From assembly GCF_050948175.1 (NCBI RefSeq), contig NC_135202.1:7068001-7132000 (forward strand): 64,000 bases of DNA, given 5' to 3'. The notes under the pieces were generated by a model, which ran no database searches, had not been told where the DNA came from, and worked only from the letters and a program-made list of their open reading frames with translations. Positions within the stretch are counted from its first letter, which is position 1. Each line of letters begins with the position of its first letter. A program made the position numbers and the translations under genes. Source of the DNA: Xylocopa sonorina. Taxonomy: Eukaryota; Arthropoda; Insecta; Hymenoptera; Apidae. This document shows positions 62,433 to 64,000 of the stretch, in pieces.

Positions 62433-64000
62433 ATGGCAATTAGCGTGGCAACAACTGGGCGTTCGGAAACCAATTAAATTGAGAGTAATTTCACCATCAA
62501 TGTATCAAGCGTGTCGGCCAGGACCTTGATCGTCGATCAGTAGGCAATATTAAGTTTTATCGAGGATCAAATCAATCCGGCGTCGCTACTCTATAATCAA
62601 TTTTCTCGTCGTGTCAAGTATGGGGGCAAGCGGTACCGCATGGCGCCAATCTGATGGAATGTTTAGTTTTTTTTTTTCGTTCCTCTCCTTTTGGTTGCGT
62701 CTACGGGAGTTTCTCCGGTGCGTGCTTTTGATCTCTCGTGCCGCGATGGAGAACCGTGTTGAACTGCACTTCCTCTTCTAATTATCAAATTATCCTAATT
62801 AACGTTCCGTACGTACAAGAGGAAGGTAAGCATTAGTCCAATCGTCTAAGAAATATTGTTAGAAGAAATAATAGTTAGAAGAAATTTTAATTTATTTAAA
62901 ATTTAACAAATTTCAAATTGACGTCCTCTTGGAGTGTTTTAACTTTGCCTTTACTTGTATAATATAGCGATCATTGCCTAGAGTCTAATCATTTTCAATG
63001 TGGTATCAGTAACGAATTCTGCGAAGTCAAATAAAAAAAAAAGAGACGTTTCTCACGTACCATTATAAGCGACGTTCGCTCACGAACCTACAATTAAATA
63101 GTAACTACCGCGGAAAATGTGCTCTGATAATCGACGCGCGTGTCAACGACGACGACGACGTAGTCGCAGTCAAGACCTGCCCCGTTAATTAACACTCGGC
63201 TCGTTAATAGGACACGTTCCCCTACGCCTGAGAATTCGAGCCGAGCCACGTTCGGCTAATTAATAACCATCCTTCCACGCTTGATGGATGAAAACGATGT
63301 CTTCTTCTTGTTCCTGAATCGTTCCTCATTTTTATCGGCTTAACAAGAAGATGAAATTTGTCTCTAGTAAATCAGTAAAGTATCTGCTAATATCTTCAAC
63401 CACCGATACGTAGTTCCTCTTCGATAAAAATGCGTGGTTCTACTAAAAAGGAAATGAATGTGGCCTCGAAATCACTGCATTTAACGATAGAAAATACTCG
63501 ACTCCATATTTCCTCTCTGAATCAGAATCTTACTTATACACGATAATAAATAATTTTCTATAAAATTGTTGTTGAAATAAAAATCAGTCGCGCGTGGGTT
63601 CCGTAAAATCGCGATCTTTCGATCGAAGATACATTGATTTCGAAGAAAGGGAAACGGCTGAGAGAATAGATGAAAAATGGATGAAGTTGGTGAGAAAAAA
63701 ATCGAGCGGATACCAGTTTTCGATGTGAGCTCGCGATACGTAGCTGAAATTTATTTTCCGCCCGAAGGAAACGCCGTGGCTCGCAATTACGCGCCGAAAA
63801 ACCCGTTCCGTCCGCGCGCGCCAAATCACGCTATCGATTTCCATGTTTTCGCTTTCTTTTCCCCCTTTTATTTAAGCATTACGCGGCTGCAAACGCGCTC
63901 GTTAACGAGACAAGCGACAAGGTAACACGATCGCGCTGTTTGCCAACAATTAAACGCGATCCTATCCGGGCATTTAATTTGTTCGTAAATCATGGATCGA

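Larger units (their letters stand above)
57362..64000. other. No gene recognised; probably intron of the signal-peptide gene
   Basis: All ORFs here are short, lack domains and overlap each other on both strands. The stretch holds the TTAA-flanked elements at 59.9 and 61.3 kb, a CT-rich patch at about 61655-61725 and a pentamer repeat at 62406. Confidence 0.4.

Overview
The window is nuclear DNA from an insect, most likely a hymenopteran and perhaps a bee. The evidence is AT-rich DNA with many CpG dinucleotides, short GT-AG introns, long gene-poor stretches, insect-style gene structures and foldback mini-transposons. Host assignment is inference. No viral genome, CRISPR array, rRNA or tRNA was recognised.

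Layout. (1) 0.9-1.8 kb, minus: a PLPP6-type polyisoprenoid diphosphate phosphatase. (2) 2.1-3.6 kb, plus: a decayed copy of a small coiled-coil gene whose apparently intact version lies inverted at 38.0-39.1 kb. (3) 3.6-9.2 kb: CpG- and CT-rich non-coding DNA, probably promoter or 5' UTR. (4) 9.27-13.2 kb, plus: a six-finger C2H2 zinc-finger gene in six coding exons. (5) 13.2-28 kb: no gene recognised, with two short candidate 5' exons near 23.6-24.0 kb. (6) 28.0-36.6 kb, plus: a multi-domain PH/PH/RhoGAP/RA/PH protein of the ARAP/RhoGAP15B type without an Arf-GAP zinc finger. (7) 38.0-39.1 kb, minus: the coiled-coil gene (possibly HAUS8-like), divergent from (8) a glutathione S-transferase omega at 40.0-41.4 kb, plus. 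(9) 42.1-47.3 kb, minus: a complete Mediator subunit 23, tail-to-tail with the GST. (10) 47.9-52.0 kb, plus: a SWSAP1-like recombination ATPase, head-to-head with MED23. (11) 52-64 kb: no gene body; one signal-peptide exon at 57.3 kb probably begins a gene running past the right edge.

Mobile and repeat content: two copies of a long-hairpin foldback MITE (37.2 and 48.4 kb, the second inside SWSAP1 intron 1), a TTAA-flanked piggyBac-like MITE at 61.3 kb with a related fragment at 59.9 kb, the inverted 1.4-kb duplication joining 2.1-3.6 and 37.8-39.2 kb, and several microsatellites.

The genes are unrelated housekeeping and regulatory loci, not a cluster with a joint function. The likely functional couplings are two divergent promoters (GST omega/coiled-coil gene and MED23/SWSAP1) and one convergent pair (GST omega/MED23). 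Exon joins were made by hand from splice sites and reading phase. Every internal junction given for the zinc-finger, ARAP-like, GST, MED23 and SWSAP1 genes keeps the frame.
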